Shown in pieces: positions 17,032-26,252 of a stretch of DNA of 64,000 bases. Position 1 is the first letter of the stretch; the number at the start of each line of letters is the position of its first letter. Made by a program: the position numbers and the translations under genes. The notes beneath the pieces are model-generated. The model saw only the letters and a program-made list of their open reading frames with translations. It was not told the DNA's origin and searched no databases. This DNA is from Mitsuaria sp. PDC51 (GTDB lineage Bacteria > Pseudomonadota > Gammaproteobacteria > Burkholderiales > Burkholderiaceae_C): NCBI RefSeq assembly GCF_900113225.1, contig NZ_FOZE01000001.1, forward strand, positions 2,294,001 through 2,358,000, in the 5' to 3' direction.

Positions 17032-18705
17032 TCAAACCAGCCCCTGGCCCTGGATCTTCAGCGCGATGGCTGCCGAGCCGGCCAGGCCCTCCGGCACGCG
17101 CACCTCCAGCGCCTTGGCCGTGCGCGAGAAGCTCAGCGGCTGCGCGGCGCCCAGCGCCTCGACGCGCTCGATCGCCCCGGGCGCCAGCGCCGAATCCTGG
17201 GCCAGGGCCGTGAGGCGCAGCACGCCGCTCTCCGGCCAGCCCAGGGCGATGGCGTACAGCGCGCCGTCCTTGGTCGTGTAGCGGATGTCCTGCGCGCCGA
17301 AGGCCATGGGCTGGCCTTCCTCGGCATCGGCGCGGACGCGGGTGGGGCCTTCGCCGTAGCGGCGCCACGGGCGCGTGCCGTGGATGGCCTCGGCGTTGCG
17401 CCCCATCCATTCGGCGAGGTCGGCCAGGATCTTGCGCTCGTCGGCATCGAGCGTGCCGTCGCCGCGCAGCGGCACCGACAGCAGCAGGTTGCCGTTCTTG
17501 GCGACGATGTCGCACAGCCGGTGGATGACCGCGGCGGCCGGCTTGTACTGGTGGCCCTCGTAGATCCAGCGGTTGTAGTGCCATTCGCCGATGCAGGTGT
17601 CGGTCTGCCACGGCAGGGGCTCGATGCCCTCCCGGAACCCGCGTTCGGTGTCCTCCACCAGACCGGCACGGCGCTCGGGCGGCAGGAACTTGGCGTTGAC
17701 CACGGCCTCGAGCCTGCCGCCGTGCCAGGCCATGCTGGCGTTGTAGAAGTGGGCCGTGATGTCCAGCCCGGCCTGCCCCAGCGGCAGGCCGTAGTTGTCG
17801 AAGTACAGCAGGTCGGGGCGGTAGCTGTCGACCAGGTCGCGGCAGCGCAGGAACCACTGGCGGGTGAATGCGGGGTTCCCGGCGGGCGGATCCTCGTTCC
17901 AGATGCGGTCGTTGGCCTCGTGCCAGTCCTGGGCCGCCTTGATGCTGGTGATGCCGTCGGGAATCACCATGTTGGGGCCGGTGTACAGCTCCTGCGGGTC
18001 CAGGCCTTCCCACCACTGGCCCTTGCCGTCGGCCTTCCTGAGGCGGAAGGCGTCGTAGCGCTGGCCGGCCAGCGGGCCTTCGGCGTCATAGCCGTAGGCC
18101 GGCTGCAGCCAGTGCCAGGCGTGCGCCGAATGGTTGCTGACGCCGAAGCGCAGGCCCCGCCGGCGGGCCGCCTTGGCCCAGATGCCGACGATGTCGCGCC
18201 GGGGGCCGACGCGCACGCTGTTCCAGCCGTGGTACTTCGAGTCGTAGGCATCGAAGTTGTCGTGGTGGTTGGCGAGCGCCACGAAGTACTTCGCGCCCGC
18301 CTTCACGTACAGGTCCATCAGCTCCTCCGGCTGCCAGTGCTCGGCCTTCCAGCGGTTCTGGATCTCCATGAAGCCGACCTTGGACGGATGGCCATAGGTC
18401 TTCACGTGATGGTCGTAGTGGCCATGGCCCTGCAGGTACATGCTGCGCGCGTACCAGTCGCCCACCTCGGGCACGCACTGCGCGCTCCAGTGGGCCCAGA
18501 TGCCGAACTTGGCGTCGCGGAACCAGTCCGGCGCGCGGTAGCCGCCGACCAGCGAGTCCCAGGTCGGCGCGAACGCCGCAGGCGCGGCAGGAGCGGCCGG
18601 GGCGGCATGGACATGCGGTGCCGCCAGCGCACCGGCGGCGGCCGAGGCCTGGAGGAACGAGCGGCGTGTCCAGTCCGCGCCAAGGGTCTTCTTGGGTGCT
18701 TGCAT
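17032..18705 (-). CDS. GH29 alpha-L-fucosidase (copy B)
   Basis: A 557-residue paralogue of copy A, collinear with it apart from an 8-residue longer N-terminus with an APAAPAAPAA linker after the Tat signal (TRRSFLQASAAAGAL). It keeps the NHHDNFD motif and the probable nucleophile Asp303 (LLYFDNY). The start at 18705 is chosen because it begins just before the Tat signal; the frame stays open upstream. The residue following the nucleophile motif differs from copy A (YG instead of DG). The two enzymes may therefore differ in linkage or aglycone preference, which is inference. Confidence 0.87.
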   Translation of the reverse strand: MQAPKKTLGADWTRRSFLQASAAAGALAAPHVHAAPAAPAAPAAFAPTWDSLVGGYRAPDWFRDAKFGIWAHWSAQCVPEVGDWYARSMYLQGHGHYDHHVKTYGHPSKVGFMEIQNRWKAEHWQPEELMDLYVKAGAKYFVALANHHDNFDAYDSKYHGWNSVRVGPRRDIVGIWAKAARRRGLRFGVSNHSAHAWHWLQPAYGYDAEGPLAGQRYDAFRLRKADGKGQWWEGLDPQELYTGPNMVIPDGITSIKAAQDWHEANDRIWNEDPPAGNPAFTRQWFLRCRDLVDSYRPDLLYFDNYGLPLGQAGLDITAHFYNASMAWHGGRLEAVVNAKFLPPERRAGLVEDTERGFREGIEPLPWQTDTCIGEWHYNRWIYEGHQYKPAAAVIHRLCDIVAKNGNLLLSVPLRGDGTLDADERKILADLAEWMGRNAEAIHGTRPWRRYGEGPTRVRADAEEGQPMAFGAQDIRYTTKDGALYAIALGWPESGVLRLTALAQDSALAPGAIERVEALGAAQPLSFSRTAKALEVRVPEGLAGSAAIALKIQGQGLV

Positions 18706-18794
18706 CGGGGCGTGGTGAAGGTGAGAGATGACGGGCAACGCTGGAACACAGCGCTGGCGGGGCTCGACGAGCGGTGAGGATCGGCGTCGGTCGG

Positions 18795-20990
18795 TCAGGG
18801 CGGGGAGCGGGCGTCGCGGCCGTCGGCGGGCACGCCATAGACGATGCCCCGGCCGACCGTGCTCATGTAGACCACGCCTTCGACGTTCATGTCGCCCGTC
18901 ACGAACTGGCCGTTGCCGGGGCCACCGAACTGGTGGGCGTCGTCGTTGATGCGCAGCCAGGTGGCGCCGGCATCGGTGGAGCGATAGACGCCCAGCGGCT
19001 CGCCCTTGGGGGCGCCCCAGATGAAGACGGTGGGATAGGACGCACCCGCCATGGCCTTCCCGAAGCCCACGGCGCCGCAGCGGTCGATGGCGGCGAGCGT
19101 CTTGAAGCTGCGGCCGGCATCGGTGGAGCGCGCCAGGCCGCCGTCCTTCAGCGGTACCCACACGTCGCCCTCGCGTCCCGGCGCCACGCGCACCAGCGGC
19201 GAGCCGCCGGCCGGCAGCCGGGCGGTGGTCACGAAGCTGGCCCCGCCGTCGGTGCTGACCCGCACCGTGCCAGCGTCATAGGCATAGAACCTGGCGGGGT
19301 TCACCGGGTCGCCCACCGGCCGCACCGAAGCGCCCTCGAGGCCACGCACCGGCACCCAGGTCGGCTGGGCCTGGCTGAAATCGGCGGAACGCACGGTGGT
19401 GGGGCGGCCATCGCCGGCGCGGAAGCTGTGCAGCAGGCTGGCGCCATCCGCGGACAGCGCCACCGTCCCGGAACTGCCCTGCATGCCGGCCACCTCGACC
19501 CAGGTGCGGCCGGTGTCGGTGGAGCGGTACATCTTCTTTTCGCCCACCCGCACGACGACCGCCGTGCGGCTGCCCGCCACGGCCAGGCCCGAGGTGGAGC
19601 CGATGCGCGGCTCGTGGATGGGCGCGTAGGCATCGAGCCGCTGATGGCGGAAGCCGTCGAAATCGGCGATCGCCGACAGCAGCGGGCCGCCCGGAACGCT
19701 GATGGCCACGTTGGGCACCGTTTCCTCGAGACCGTCGACCATGAAGCGCCATGTGGCCGGCGTGGCGTCGATGTCGTCGGTGCGGAAGACGCCGTTGCCC
19801 GAGGTCACCCACACGGCGCGCGGATCGGCCGTGTCGAACTCGATGGCGCCGGCCCAGTGGATGGCATAACCGGCGACCCAGCTGACGCCGCGGGTGTCCA
19901 TGGCGAAGCCGCGCGCCACCACGTCGGTCCAGTGGCCGCCCCCGTCGGTGGTGAGGAAGAACCGGTCGCCGCCGTTCCTGCCGCCCTGCGGCATCCAGGT
20001 GTTGATGGTGGAGACGACCACCCGCTTCGGATTGCCGGGATCCACCGACACGCCGGAGAAGGGCTTGTCCAAGCCCCCCGGCGTGACGTTGGTCCAGCGG
20101 CCGCTGGCGACGTCGTACTTCCACACCTGGCCGCTGGTCTGGGGCTCGGGCGGCGTCAGTTGCTTCCAGTCGCCATGCGGGCCGGCGCCGTTGCCAAAGG
20201 TGATGTAGAGCTGCCCGTCGGCCGCGAGCGCCGCCCGCTGCGGCATGTGGCCGGACGGGGCGCCGGGCACCGGCTGGAAGGTGGCGCCGGCGTCGTCGCT
20301 GCGATAGAGGTTGGGGCCCACCGAGCCGAAGCGCGAGACGCCGACGAACAGGCGCTGCGCCACGCCCCGGGCCACGCTGGTGGGGTCGATCAGCACGAAG
20401 CTGAGACCGGTCTCGTTGGGTGTCGTGGTGACGGGGAGCGCCTCGACGCGTGAGAAGCTGACGCCGGCGTCGGTGCTCTTGAACAGGCCGTTGGCGCGCG
20501 AGCCGAGGTACAGCACCTTGCTGTCGCCCGGGTCCACCTGCAGTCGCTCGCCATTGCCCCGGCCCATGCCGTTGCCGTTGGCGCGCAGCAGGTGGCTCAC
20601 GTCGGTGATGCGGCTGAAGGTGGCGCCGCGGTCGGTGGAGCGCATCACGACGGTTCTGCCCTCGCTGAAATACGGCACGCCGGCCAGCAGGTACAGGACA
20701 TCGCCGTGCTGGGGATCGAGCGCGAGCGCGTCCACGCTCAACCAGCCGACGTCGGCCTCGGACACCCCATCCATCAGCGACACCCAGCGACGCTTGGCGG
20801 CCTCCCAGCGGTAGGCGCCGCCCACGTCGGTGCGGGCGTAGATCAGGCCACGCTCGGTCTTGCTCGTCACGAGGGCGGCGACGTAGCCACCGCCCCCGAT
20901 GGCCAGGCTGTCCCAGCGGTAGGACTCGGCCTGGCCGCTCAAGGCCAGCATCGCTAGGGCGGTGGCGAACAGCGAGCGCCAGGAGGTCAT
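18795..20990 (-). CDS. GH74 xyloglucanase-type glycoside hydrolase, secreted
   Basis: A 731-residue protein with a signal peptide (about residues 1-22) and two seven-bladed beta-propellers, the GH74 fold. Family signatures are IGGGGYV and ARTDVGGAYRW with catalytic Asp55, and the second-propeller motif IADFDGFRH with Asp443. Many blades carry Asp-box sequences such as RSTDRGATF and KSTDAGVSF. GH74 enzymes are endo-xyloglucanases or reducing-end-specific oligoxyloglucanases. The start at 20990 (MTSWRS) begins directly at the signal peptide; an ATG at 21008 adds six residues. It is the first gene of the minus-strand operon and faces the divergent lipoprotein/TonB-receptor operon across an operator-rich region. 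Confidence 0.88.
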   Translation of the reverse strand: MTSWRSLFATALAMLALSGQAESYRWDSLAIGGGGYVAALVTSKTERGLIYARTDVGGAYRWEAAKRRWVSLMDGVSEADVGWLSVDALALDPQHGDVLYLLAGVPYFSEGRTVVMRSTDRGATFSRITDVSHLLRANGNGMGRGNGERLQVDPGDSKVLYLGSRANGLFKSTDAGVSFSRVEALPVTTTPNETGLSFVLIDPTSVARGVAQRLFVGVSRFGSVGPNLYRSDDAGATFQPVPGAPSGHMPQRAALAADGQLYITFGNGAGPHGDWKQLTPPEPQTSGQVWKYDVASGRWTNVTPGGLDKPFSGVSVDPGNPKRVVVSTINTWMPQGGRNGGDRFFLTTDGGGHWTDVVARGFAMDTRGVSWVAGYAIHWAGAIEFDTADPRAVWVTSGNGVFRTDDIDATPATWRFMVDGLEETVPNVAISVPGGPLLSAIADFDGFRHQRLDAYAPIHEPRIGSTSGLAVAGSRTAVVVRVGEKKMYRSTDTGRTWVEVAGMQGSSGTVALSADGASLLHSFRAGDGRPTTVRSADFSQAQPTWVPVRGLEGASVRPVGDPVNPARFYAYDAGTVRVSTDGGASFVTTARLPAGGSPLVRVAPGREGDVWVPLKDGGLARSTDAGRSFKTLAAIDRCGAVGFGKAMAGASYPTVFIWGAPKGEPLGVYRSTDAGATWLRINDDAHQFGGPGNGQFVTGDMNVEGVVYMSTVGRGIVYGVPADGRDARSPP

Positions 20991-21050
20991 GGTTCGGAGG
21001 AGGGGCATGCGTGGGGCTGTCCCACGGGGCATCCCGGGGTCTTGCTCAAT

Positions 21051-21091
21051 TGGTATATCCACTTTGCCAGAACCGGAATTTGGTCTTACCA
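21051..21091. promoter_or_regulatory. Operator pair on the GH74 side (TGGTC/TGGTA repeats)
   Basis: TGGTCTTACCA at 21081-21091 has perfect TGGT/ACCA arms, and TGGTATATCCA at 21051-21061 is a weaker version. Both lie 60-100 bp upstream of the GH74 start. They match the three sites on the other side of the gap and the TGGTnnnACCA form common for GntR regulators of the FadR subfamily. No such regulator is encoded in this window. Confidence 0.6.
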
Positions 21092-21272
21092 GTGCATACC
21101 CCAATGGGGAGCTCGCCATCGTCTGGACGCGCCCACAGCGCCTGAGCGCCAGTGGCGCCGTCGTGATGACGATGTGACGAGGTCGTGAAGCGTCTGGCGC
21201 GACCACCGCCGACCATGGCGATCCGGTCGGGGCGGCTTCGCATCAAAAGAACCCAGGGTCGCTGCTGGAAGT

Positions 21273-21361
21273 TGGTCAGACCGGGCGTTTGCCCTAGCTT
21301 AATTTGGTCAGGCCAAACATATGATTTAGCGGTCAATCCAGCAATTCTGGTCTAACCAGAA
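21273..21361. promoter_or_regulatory. Triple operator on the TonB-receptor side
   Basis: Three inverted repeats with one core: TGGTCAGACCG (21273-21283), TTTGGTCAGGCCAAA (21303-21317) and TTCTGGTCTAACCAGAA (21345-21361). The last is a perfect 17-bp palindrome with 7-bp arms. Centre-to-centre spacings are about 32 and 43 bp, close to three and four helical turns. The shared core TGGTC-N-ACCA indicates one regulator acting on both divergent operons. A GntR/FCD-type sugar-acid or oligosaccharide-responsive repressor is the best guess. Confidence 0.7.
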
Positions 21362-21422
21362 GAGCAGCCGTTGATGAGGCTTGGGCAGCGCTCCGGCCAC
21401 CTACAAAAAAAGGAGACACAAC

Positions 21423-22949
21423 GTGACGAAGAAGGTGTTGAGACATCGGGCCAAGCTGTCCGTGCTCGCGGCGAGCGCCCTGGTGGTGGCCTGCGGCGGC
21501 GGGGGCGGCGAGGGCGGAGGCAACTCCGGCGCGTTCCAGGCCATCAGCTTCAATTACCCCGGCGGCGCGACGCTGCTTGCCGGGCCGGTGACGCTGAAGG
21601 CCACCGCCGATTCAGGCCTCCCCGTGGCCTTCAGGTCGGGCACGCCCGATATCTGCACCGTCTCCGGCGACCAGCTCACGCTGGTGGCCAAGGGCGAATG
21701 CAGCGTCATCGCCAGCCAGGCCGGCGGCGCCGGCGCCAACGGCAAGCAATGGGCCGCGGCGGACGAGGTCGGGCAGCTGTTCAAGGTGCTGGGACGCGCG
21801 CAGACGCCGGTCGTGCCGGTCGCGGTGATGCGGCGCGCCACGACGGCGACGGTGACCTTGTCGGGCAAGACGGACGCGGGGCTGGCGGCGACCTACCAGA
21901 GCACCACGCCCTCGATCTGCACCGTCAGCGGCACGAGCTTGACGGCACTCGGCGACGGGCTGTGCCAGTTGACGGTGACCGCACCCGCCGACGCCACCCA
22001 CGAGGCCCTGACCGGCACGACGGTGATCGCCGTGTCGCCGCTGCCGCCGGCCGTCGTGCAGAGCCAGGGCAAGACGCAGATCGTCGCGCTGGCCACCACC
22101 GACGCGGACGGCAGCGCCTTGAGCTATGCGAGCACCGCGCCCGCCGTCTGCGCGGTGGCCGGCAGCGACCTGCAGATCCTGGCCAAGGGCACCTGCACGC
22201 TGACCCTGTCCAGCACCAGCGGCGCCACGGAGAACCTCGGCGTGGTCGTCGATCCGCACTTCTTCGCGAGCGGATTCAACCCGACGACCAATCGCACGCT
22301 GGAGTTCGGCGACATCAACACCGGCGCCGGCGTACCCATCTCCGGTTGGTGCGGCGGCGCGGACCCGTCCTTCTGCAACCTGACGGTGACTTCCTTCTCG
22401 TCGACCTTCGGGTTCGACATCAAGCAGAAGGCGGGCAGCGGCTGGGACGGCTCCACCGCCGGATGGTGGGCCTACTACAACTACGAGATCGGCGCGCCCA
22501 AGACCTCGAGCGGCGATCGCCTGCCCTTCGACCTCAAGACCGAGGAGTCGCTGTTCGTGACGCTCGGCCTGAACCAGACGCTGTTCGATGGCGGCGGCGC
22601 CGTGGCGGTCCGCATCCAGACGAACAACCTGCAGAAGAAGGCCAACGGCGACGAGTGCTACATCACCGCCTCGGTCAACGTGCAGCCGACGTCCGCCGCG
22701 CCCACCGCCTACTTCCTCCCGCTGAAGAACTTCTCCGTGACGGAAACCTGCGGCACCGACATCGCGCAGACGGCGGAAGCCGGGCTGGCGCAGATCCGCA
22801 GCTTCGGCGTGCGCGCCCTGCAGTTCGGTCCGAGCATCAACCTGAGCCGACCGACGCCGAACGCGGACGGCACGCTGCCCGCGCCAACCGACCCGGGCTA
22901 CACGCTCAGCACCGACGTCACCGTCTTCGGCCCGATCACCTTCCAGTGA
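21423..22949 (+). CDS. Surface lipoprotein with Ig-like repeats, putative glycan-binding partner of the TonB receptor
   Basis: A 508-residue protein starting at GTG (21423) with AAAGGAG 8 nt upstream. The signal sequence ends in VVACGGGG, so Cys is a probable lipidation site followed by a flexible Gly stretch. Residues about 40-290 contain three degenerate bacterial Ig-like repeats, each with a pattern S-T/G-P-x-I/V-C-x-V-x-G then a second Cys (for example TPDICTVSGD, TPSICTVSGT, APAVCAVAGS), perhaps one disulfide per domain. The C-terminal 210 residues form an unrecognised aromatic-rich beta domain. Its place 38 nt before a TonB receptor parallels Bacteroidetes SusE/F-type binding lipoproteins. 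I do not recognise a named family, and glycan binding is inference. Confidence 0.7.
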   Translation: MTKKVLRHRAKLSVLAASALVVACGGGGGEGGGNSGAFQAISFNYPGGATLLAGPVTLKATADSGLPVAFRSGTPDICTVSGDQLTLVAKGECSVIASQAGGAGANGKQWAAADEVGQLFKVLGRAQTPVVPVAVMRRATTATVTLSGKTDAGLAATYQSTTPSICTVSGTSLTALGDGLCQLTVTAPADATHEALTGTTVIAVSPLPPAVVQSQGKTQIVALATTDADGSALSYASTAPAVCAVAGSDLQILAKGTCTLTLSSTSGATENLGVVVDPHFFASGFNPTTNRTLEFGDINTGAGVPISGWCGGADPSFCNLTVTSFSSTFGFDIKQKAGSGWDGSTAGWWAYYNYEIGAPKTSSGDRLPFDLKTEESLFVTLGLNQTLFDGGGAVAVRIQTNNLQKKANGDECYITASVNVQPTSAAPTAYFLPLKNFSVTETCGTDIAQTAEAGLAQIRSFGVRALQFGPSINLSRPTPNADGTLPAPTDPGYTLSTDVTVFGPITFQ

Positions 22950-22987
22950 TCGCCAGGCGCCGCACAACCGAATCAGAAAGAAAAACG

Positions 22988-25900
22988 ATGAGACAGTTCC
23001 GCACCACCGCCGTCCATCGCGGCATGGTCCAGATGCTGTTGCTGACCGCTGGCAGCACCGCATTTGCCCAGACCACGCCGCCCCCCAAGGAGCCCGAGGC
23101 GCCGGCCGCGCTCGGCACCGTGGTCGTCAAGGGCCAGCGCGCCGCCTTGCAGTCGGCGCAGAAGATCAAGCAGAACTCCGAGGAGATCGTCGACTCCGTC
23201 GTGGCGGAGGAGGCGGGCAAGCTGCCTGACAAGTCCATCACCGAGGTGCTGCAGCGCATCGTCGGCGTGACCGTCGAGCGTCTGCGCTCGACCAACAACG
23301 ACCCCAAGCACTTCTCCGAAGGGAGCGACGACCGCATCAACGTGCGCGGGCTCTCGTGGGGCTCGTCCACGCTCAACGGCCGTGAGGTGTTCTCGGCCGG
23401 CTGGCCGGGGCGCGACCTGAGCTGGAGCGCCGTGCCCTCTGAGCTGATGGCCGGCGTGGACGTCTACAAGAACCCCTCGGCGGAAAAGATCGAAGGCGGC
23501 GTCAGCGGCCAGGTGGACCTGCGCACGGCGCTGCCGTTCGACTACGAGGGCACCAAGCGCGTCGTCTCCTTCGGCAGCAACTACGAGCAGCGGACGAAGA
23601 AGGCCTCGCCGACGCTCTCGGGGCTCTATTCGACGAGGTGGGAGGCCGAGTCGGGCCGCTGGGGTGCGCTGGTCGACCTGGCGATGAACCACTCGACCTA
23701 TGAGCAGCAGAAGCTCGAGGTCCAGCCCTACTACCCGCGCAGCGACGTCGTGCCCGGCCGGACGGTGTGGGTGCCCGGCGCGGCGGACTGGGGGCAGAAC
23801 CTCGGTGAAAGCGACCGCAAGGGCTTCTACGGCGCGCTGCAGTGGAAGAAGAACAACATGCAGTCGTCGCTGACGGCCTTCGTGTCGAAGTCGCGGGAGG
23901 AGAACACCGGCTCGAACATCTACCCGAGCTTCGCCGATGGCAACTTCAACATGTCGCCGTACAACGTGCGGGTCGACAACCCGGTGGTCGACGATCGGGG
24001 CGTGGTGGTGTCGGGCCACTACAGCTATCCGTTGCAACTGCCGCGCGATGCCAACGGCAACGTCACGGACTTCAACCGTGGCGGCAAGGGCGCGAACCAG
24101 TTCGCCGACGGCGGCATCATGATGGGCACCAGCCGGGCGTTCACCCAGCACCACACCAACACCGCCGAACTGGCCTGGAATTTCCAGTGGGCCGTCAACG
24201 ACCGCTTCGCCTTGCAGAACGACCTGCAGTGGGTCAAGTCCACCTTCCGCACCCGCGGCGAGGAAGTGCAGACGGCCACCTTCGTGCCGAGCATGGACAT
24301 CACCACCTCCGGCAGCAAGCCGGTGCAGATCGGCTTCGACGAGCGGTCGCGCAATTTCCTCGCCGATCCGGGCAACTACTTCTGGCTGTCGGTCATGCCC
24401 GGCCGCTACAAGGGGGACGCCGACCTGTATGCCTGGAAGGTCGACGGCAAGTACGTGTTCGACGATTCGATCCTGCGCGACCTGAGAGTCGGCTTCCGCA
24501 CCACCTACCGCACCTCCAAGCGCGAAGTGGCGGTCTATGCCGGTGACCCCACCAGCGTCGGCTGGAAGTCGATCGCCGAACCCTGGGTGGTGCGTCAGAC
24601 CAGCACGCCGGGCCAGTTGCCCGGCCCCAACGATGACCAGAGCTGGAAGTCGCGCGGCAACTTCGCCTACCTGAGCGATCCGCGCTACGCGGCGGCCGCG
24701 CCGGTGGAGCTGTTCAACTACGCCGCCTTCGGCGGCAACCGCCCGCCCAGCGTGGTGTTCCCGACCTATGGCGCCCTCAAGGACTACAACACCTACAGCA
24801 AGCTGATCGGTGACGTCCGATACAACCAGTGCCTGGACTCGCAGGCGTGGGCGAAGGGGCAGAACGCGAAGAACCCGCAGAACCAGATCAACGTCCCGAC
24901 CTGCAACGCCAGCGACTACCAGTACGACACGACGCTGTACTACGGGCTGAACCCGAACATGACCAGCAACGTCTCCGAGCGCACCCATGCCGTCTACGGC
25001 AGCCTGCGCTTCGGCTTCGATGACTGGAAGATCCCGGTGGACGGCAACCTGGGCCTGCGCGTGGTCTACACCGGACGTTCGTCGCACGGGCACACGACCT
25101 TCGACGCGACCTACGACGACCGCACGCCGCCCGACGTGCCGCGCTTCGGTCCGATCAACGAGAACCTGAATGTCGACGCCAATCATGTCGACGTGCTGCC
25201 CTCGCTGAACCTGAAGTTCAACCTGACGGGCGACAACAAGCTGCTGGGGCGCATCGCGGCGGCCCGCAGCGTGTACCGGCCGGGTTTCAACCAGCTGCAG
25301 GAATCGGTGTCGCTCAAGCAGAACATCGACACGGCCAACAACCGCATCACCTACACGGGCGAGAACACCGGCAACGCCAAGCTCAAGCCGTTGACGTCCG
25401 ACAACTTCGACCTGGGGCTGGAGTGGTACCCGCGCAGCGGCCAGATGGTGTCGGTCACGGCCTTCTACAAGGACGTGAAGGACGTGATCTACGACTCGAC
25501 CTACACGCGCGACTACAACAGCCTGGCCGGCAACCCGCAGACCTTCCTGATCAAGGGGCCGCGCAATGCCGCCCGCGCCTGGGTGCATGGCATCGAGCTC
25601 AAGGCCGAGACCTATCTGGACCATTTCGACTTCCTGAAGGACCGGCTGCCCGACTGGGCCAAGGGCTTTGGCGTGTCGGCGGACTACACCTACCTCGGCA
25701 GCAGCCAGCGCTTCTACCGCGATGCCCAAGTGCAGTTCTGCCCGCCCAGCGGCACGATCACGAGCGACGCGCTCAAGGTGTACGGCTGCGACACCAACGG
25801 CAGGCCCTTCGGCGCGCTGCCGGTGCCCGGCCTGGTGAAGAACGCCGCCAACTTCGCGCTGCGTTATGACCGCTACGGCTTCTCGGCCCGCCTGGCCTAC

Positions 25901-26209
25901 AACTGGACCAGCCGCGTGCTGAGGAACGTCGGCGTCGACTTCAATGGCCAGAACGGCACGAGCGCGGATCCGGCGCGCGCTGGCGCGCAGGACACCTGGT
26001 GGGGCCTGCCGCAGTACCAGGAGGCCTTCGGGCAGTGGGATGGCGGCGTGTCGTACAACTTCACGGAGAAGTTCGGGCTGTCGCTCAGCGTGACCAACCT
26101 GAACAACGTGACGGTTCGTCGCACCTTCCAGCAGACGCCGGGTGCCATGGGCGCGAGCTGGAACTTCCCGGGACGCAGCTACTACCTGACGGGGCGGTAC
26201 GAGCTCTGA
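22988..26209 (+). CDS. TonB-dependent receptor, Xanthomonas/Caulobacter carbohydrate type
   Basis: A 1,073-residue outer-membrane receptor. A signal peptide (about 1-28, ending AFAQ) is followed by a TonB-box-like LGTVVVKGQR segment. Next is the IVDSVVAEEAGKLPDKSI region typical of the large carbohydrate TonB receptors of Xanthomonas and Caulobacter (TIGR01782 type), then the plug domain (to about residue 180) and a 22-strand-size barrel ending RSYYLTGRYEL. The start at 22988 is the only one preceding a signal peptide, although the frame is open far upstream. With the adjacent lipoprotein and the divergent GH74/GH29/GH42 genes it most likely imports xyloglucan oligosaccharides across the outer membrane using TonB energy. 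Confidence 0.9.
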   Translation: MRQFRTTAVHRGMVQMLLLTAGSTAFAQTTPPPKEPEAPAALGTVVVKGQRAALQSAQKIKQNSEEIVDSVVAEEAGKLPDKSITEVLQRIVGVTVERLRSTNNDPKHFSEGSDDRINVRGLSWGSSTLNGREVFSAGWPGRDLSWSAVPSELMAGVDVYKNPSAEKIEGGVSGQVDLRTALPFDYEGTKRVVSFGSNYEQRTKKASPTLSGLYSTRWEAESGRWGALVDLAMNHSTYEQQKLEVQPYYPRSDVVPGRTVWVPGAADWGQNLGESDRKGFYGALQWKKNNMQSSLTAFVSKSREENTGSNIYPSFADGNFNMSPYNVRVDNPVVDDRGVVVSGHYSYPLQLPRDANGNVTDFNRGGKGANQFADGGIMMGTSRAFTQHHTNTAELAWNFQWAVNDRFALQNDLQWVKSTFRTRGEEVQTATFVPSMDITTSGSKPVQIGFDERSRNFLADPGNYFWLSVMPGRYKGDADLYAWKVDGKYVFDDSILRDLRVGFRTTYRTSKREVAVYAGDPTSVGWKSIAEPWVVRQTSTPGQLPGPNDDQSWKSRGNFAYLSDPRYAAAAPVELFNYAAFGGNRPPSVVFPTYGALKDYNTYSKLIGDVRYNQCLDSQAWAKGQNAKNPQNQINVPTCNASDYQYDTTLYYGLNPNMTSNVSERTHAVYGSLRFGFDDWKIPVDGNLGLRVVYTGRSSHGHTTFDATYDDRTPPDVPRFGPINENLNVDANHVDVLPSLNLKFNLTGDNKLLGRIAAARSVYRPGFNQLQESVSLKQNIDTANNRITYTGENTGNAKLKPLTSDNFDLGLEWYPRSGQMVSVTAFYKDVKDVIYDSTYTRDYNSLAGNPQTFLIKGPRNAARAWVHGIELKAETYLDHFDFLKDRLPDWAKGFGVSADYTYLGSSQRFYRDAQVQFCPPSGTITSDALKVYGCDTNGRPFGALPVPGLVKNAANFALRYDRYGFSARLAYNWTSRVLRNVGVDFNGQNGTSADPARAGAQDTWWGLPQYQEAFGQWDGGVSYNFTEKFGLSLSVTNLNNVTVRRTFQQTPGAMGASWNFPGRSYYLTGRYEL

Positions 26210-26214
26210 GGCGA

Positions 26215-26236
26215 GGTCGGGGCGCAAGCCCCGACC
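26215..26236 (+). terminator. Hairpin after the TonB-receptor gene
   Basis: A perfect 9-bp stem GGTCGGGGC / GCCCCGACC closes a GCAA tetraloop starting 5 nt after the receptor stop. There is no T-run, so it may work as a 3'-end stabiliser or partial terminator that lowers expression of the next gene rather than as a full intrinsic terminator. Confidence 0.5.
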
Positions 26237-26252
26237 CCAACAATTCGCAGTC

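Larger units (their letters stand above)
20991..21422. promoter_or_regulatory. Divergent control region of the glycan-utilisation locus
   Basis: This 432-bp gap without a gene separates the GH74 operon (leftward) from the lipoprotein/TonB-receptor operon (rightward). It is visibly richer in A and T than the genes around it. It holds one family of inverted repeats listed separately, two near the GH74 side and three near the TonB side. An AAAGGAG ribosome binding site lies at about 21409-21415 for the GTG start at 21423. I see no convincing pair of -35/-10 hexamers in either direction. Confidence 0.75.

Noticed and set aside
21401-21415. Run of seven A residues as a slippery or terminator element
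   Set aside because: It runs directly into the ribosome binding site of the lipoprotein gene and has no hairpin or overlapping frame.
21381-21422. Upstream start for the lipoprotein gene
   Set aside because: It would add charged residues before the signal peptide. The GTG at 21423 has a strong AAAGGAG at proper distance and starts directly at the signal sequence.
21371-22987. A giant fusion of the TonB receptor with an upstream frame
   Set aside because: The upstream part is the wrong frame of the lipoprotein gene (Arg/Gly-rich, no domain), and the signal peptide begins at 22988.
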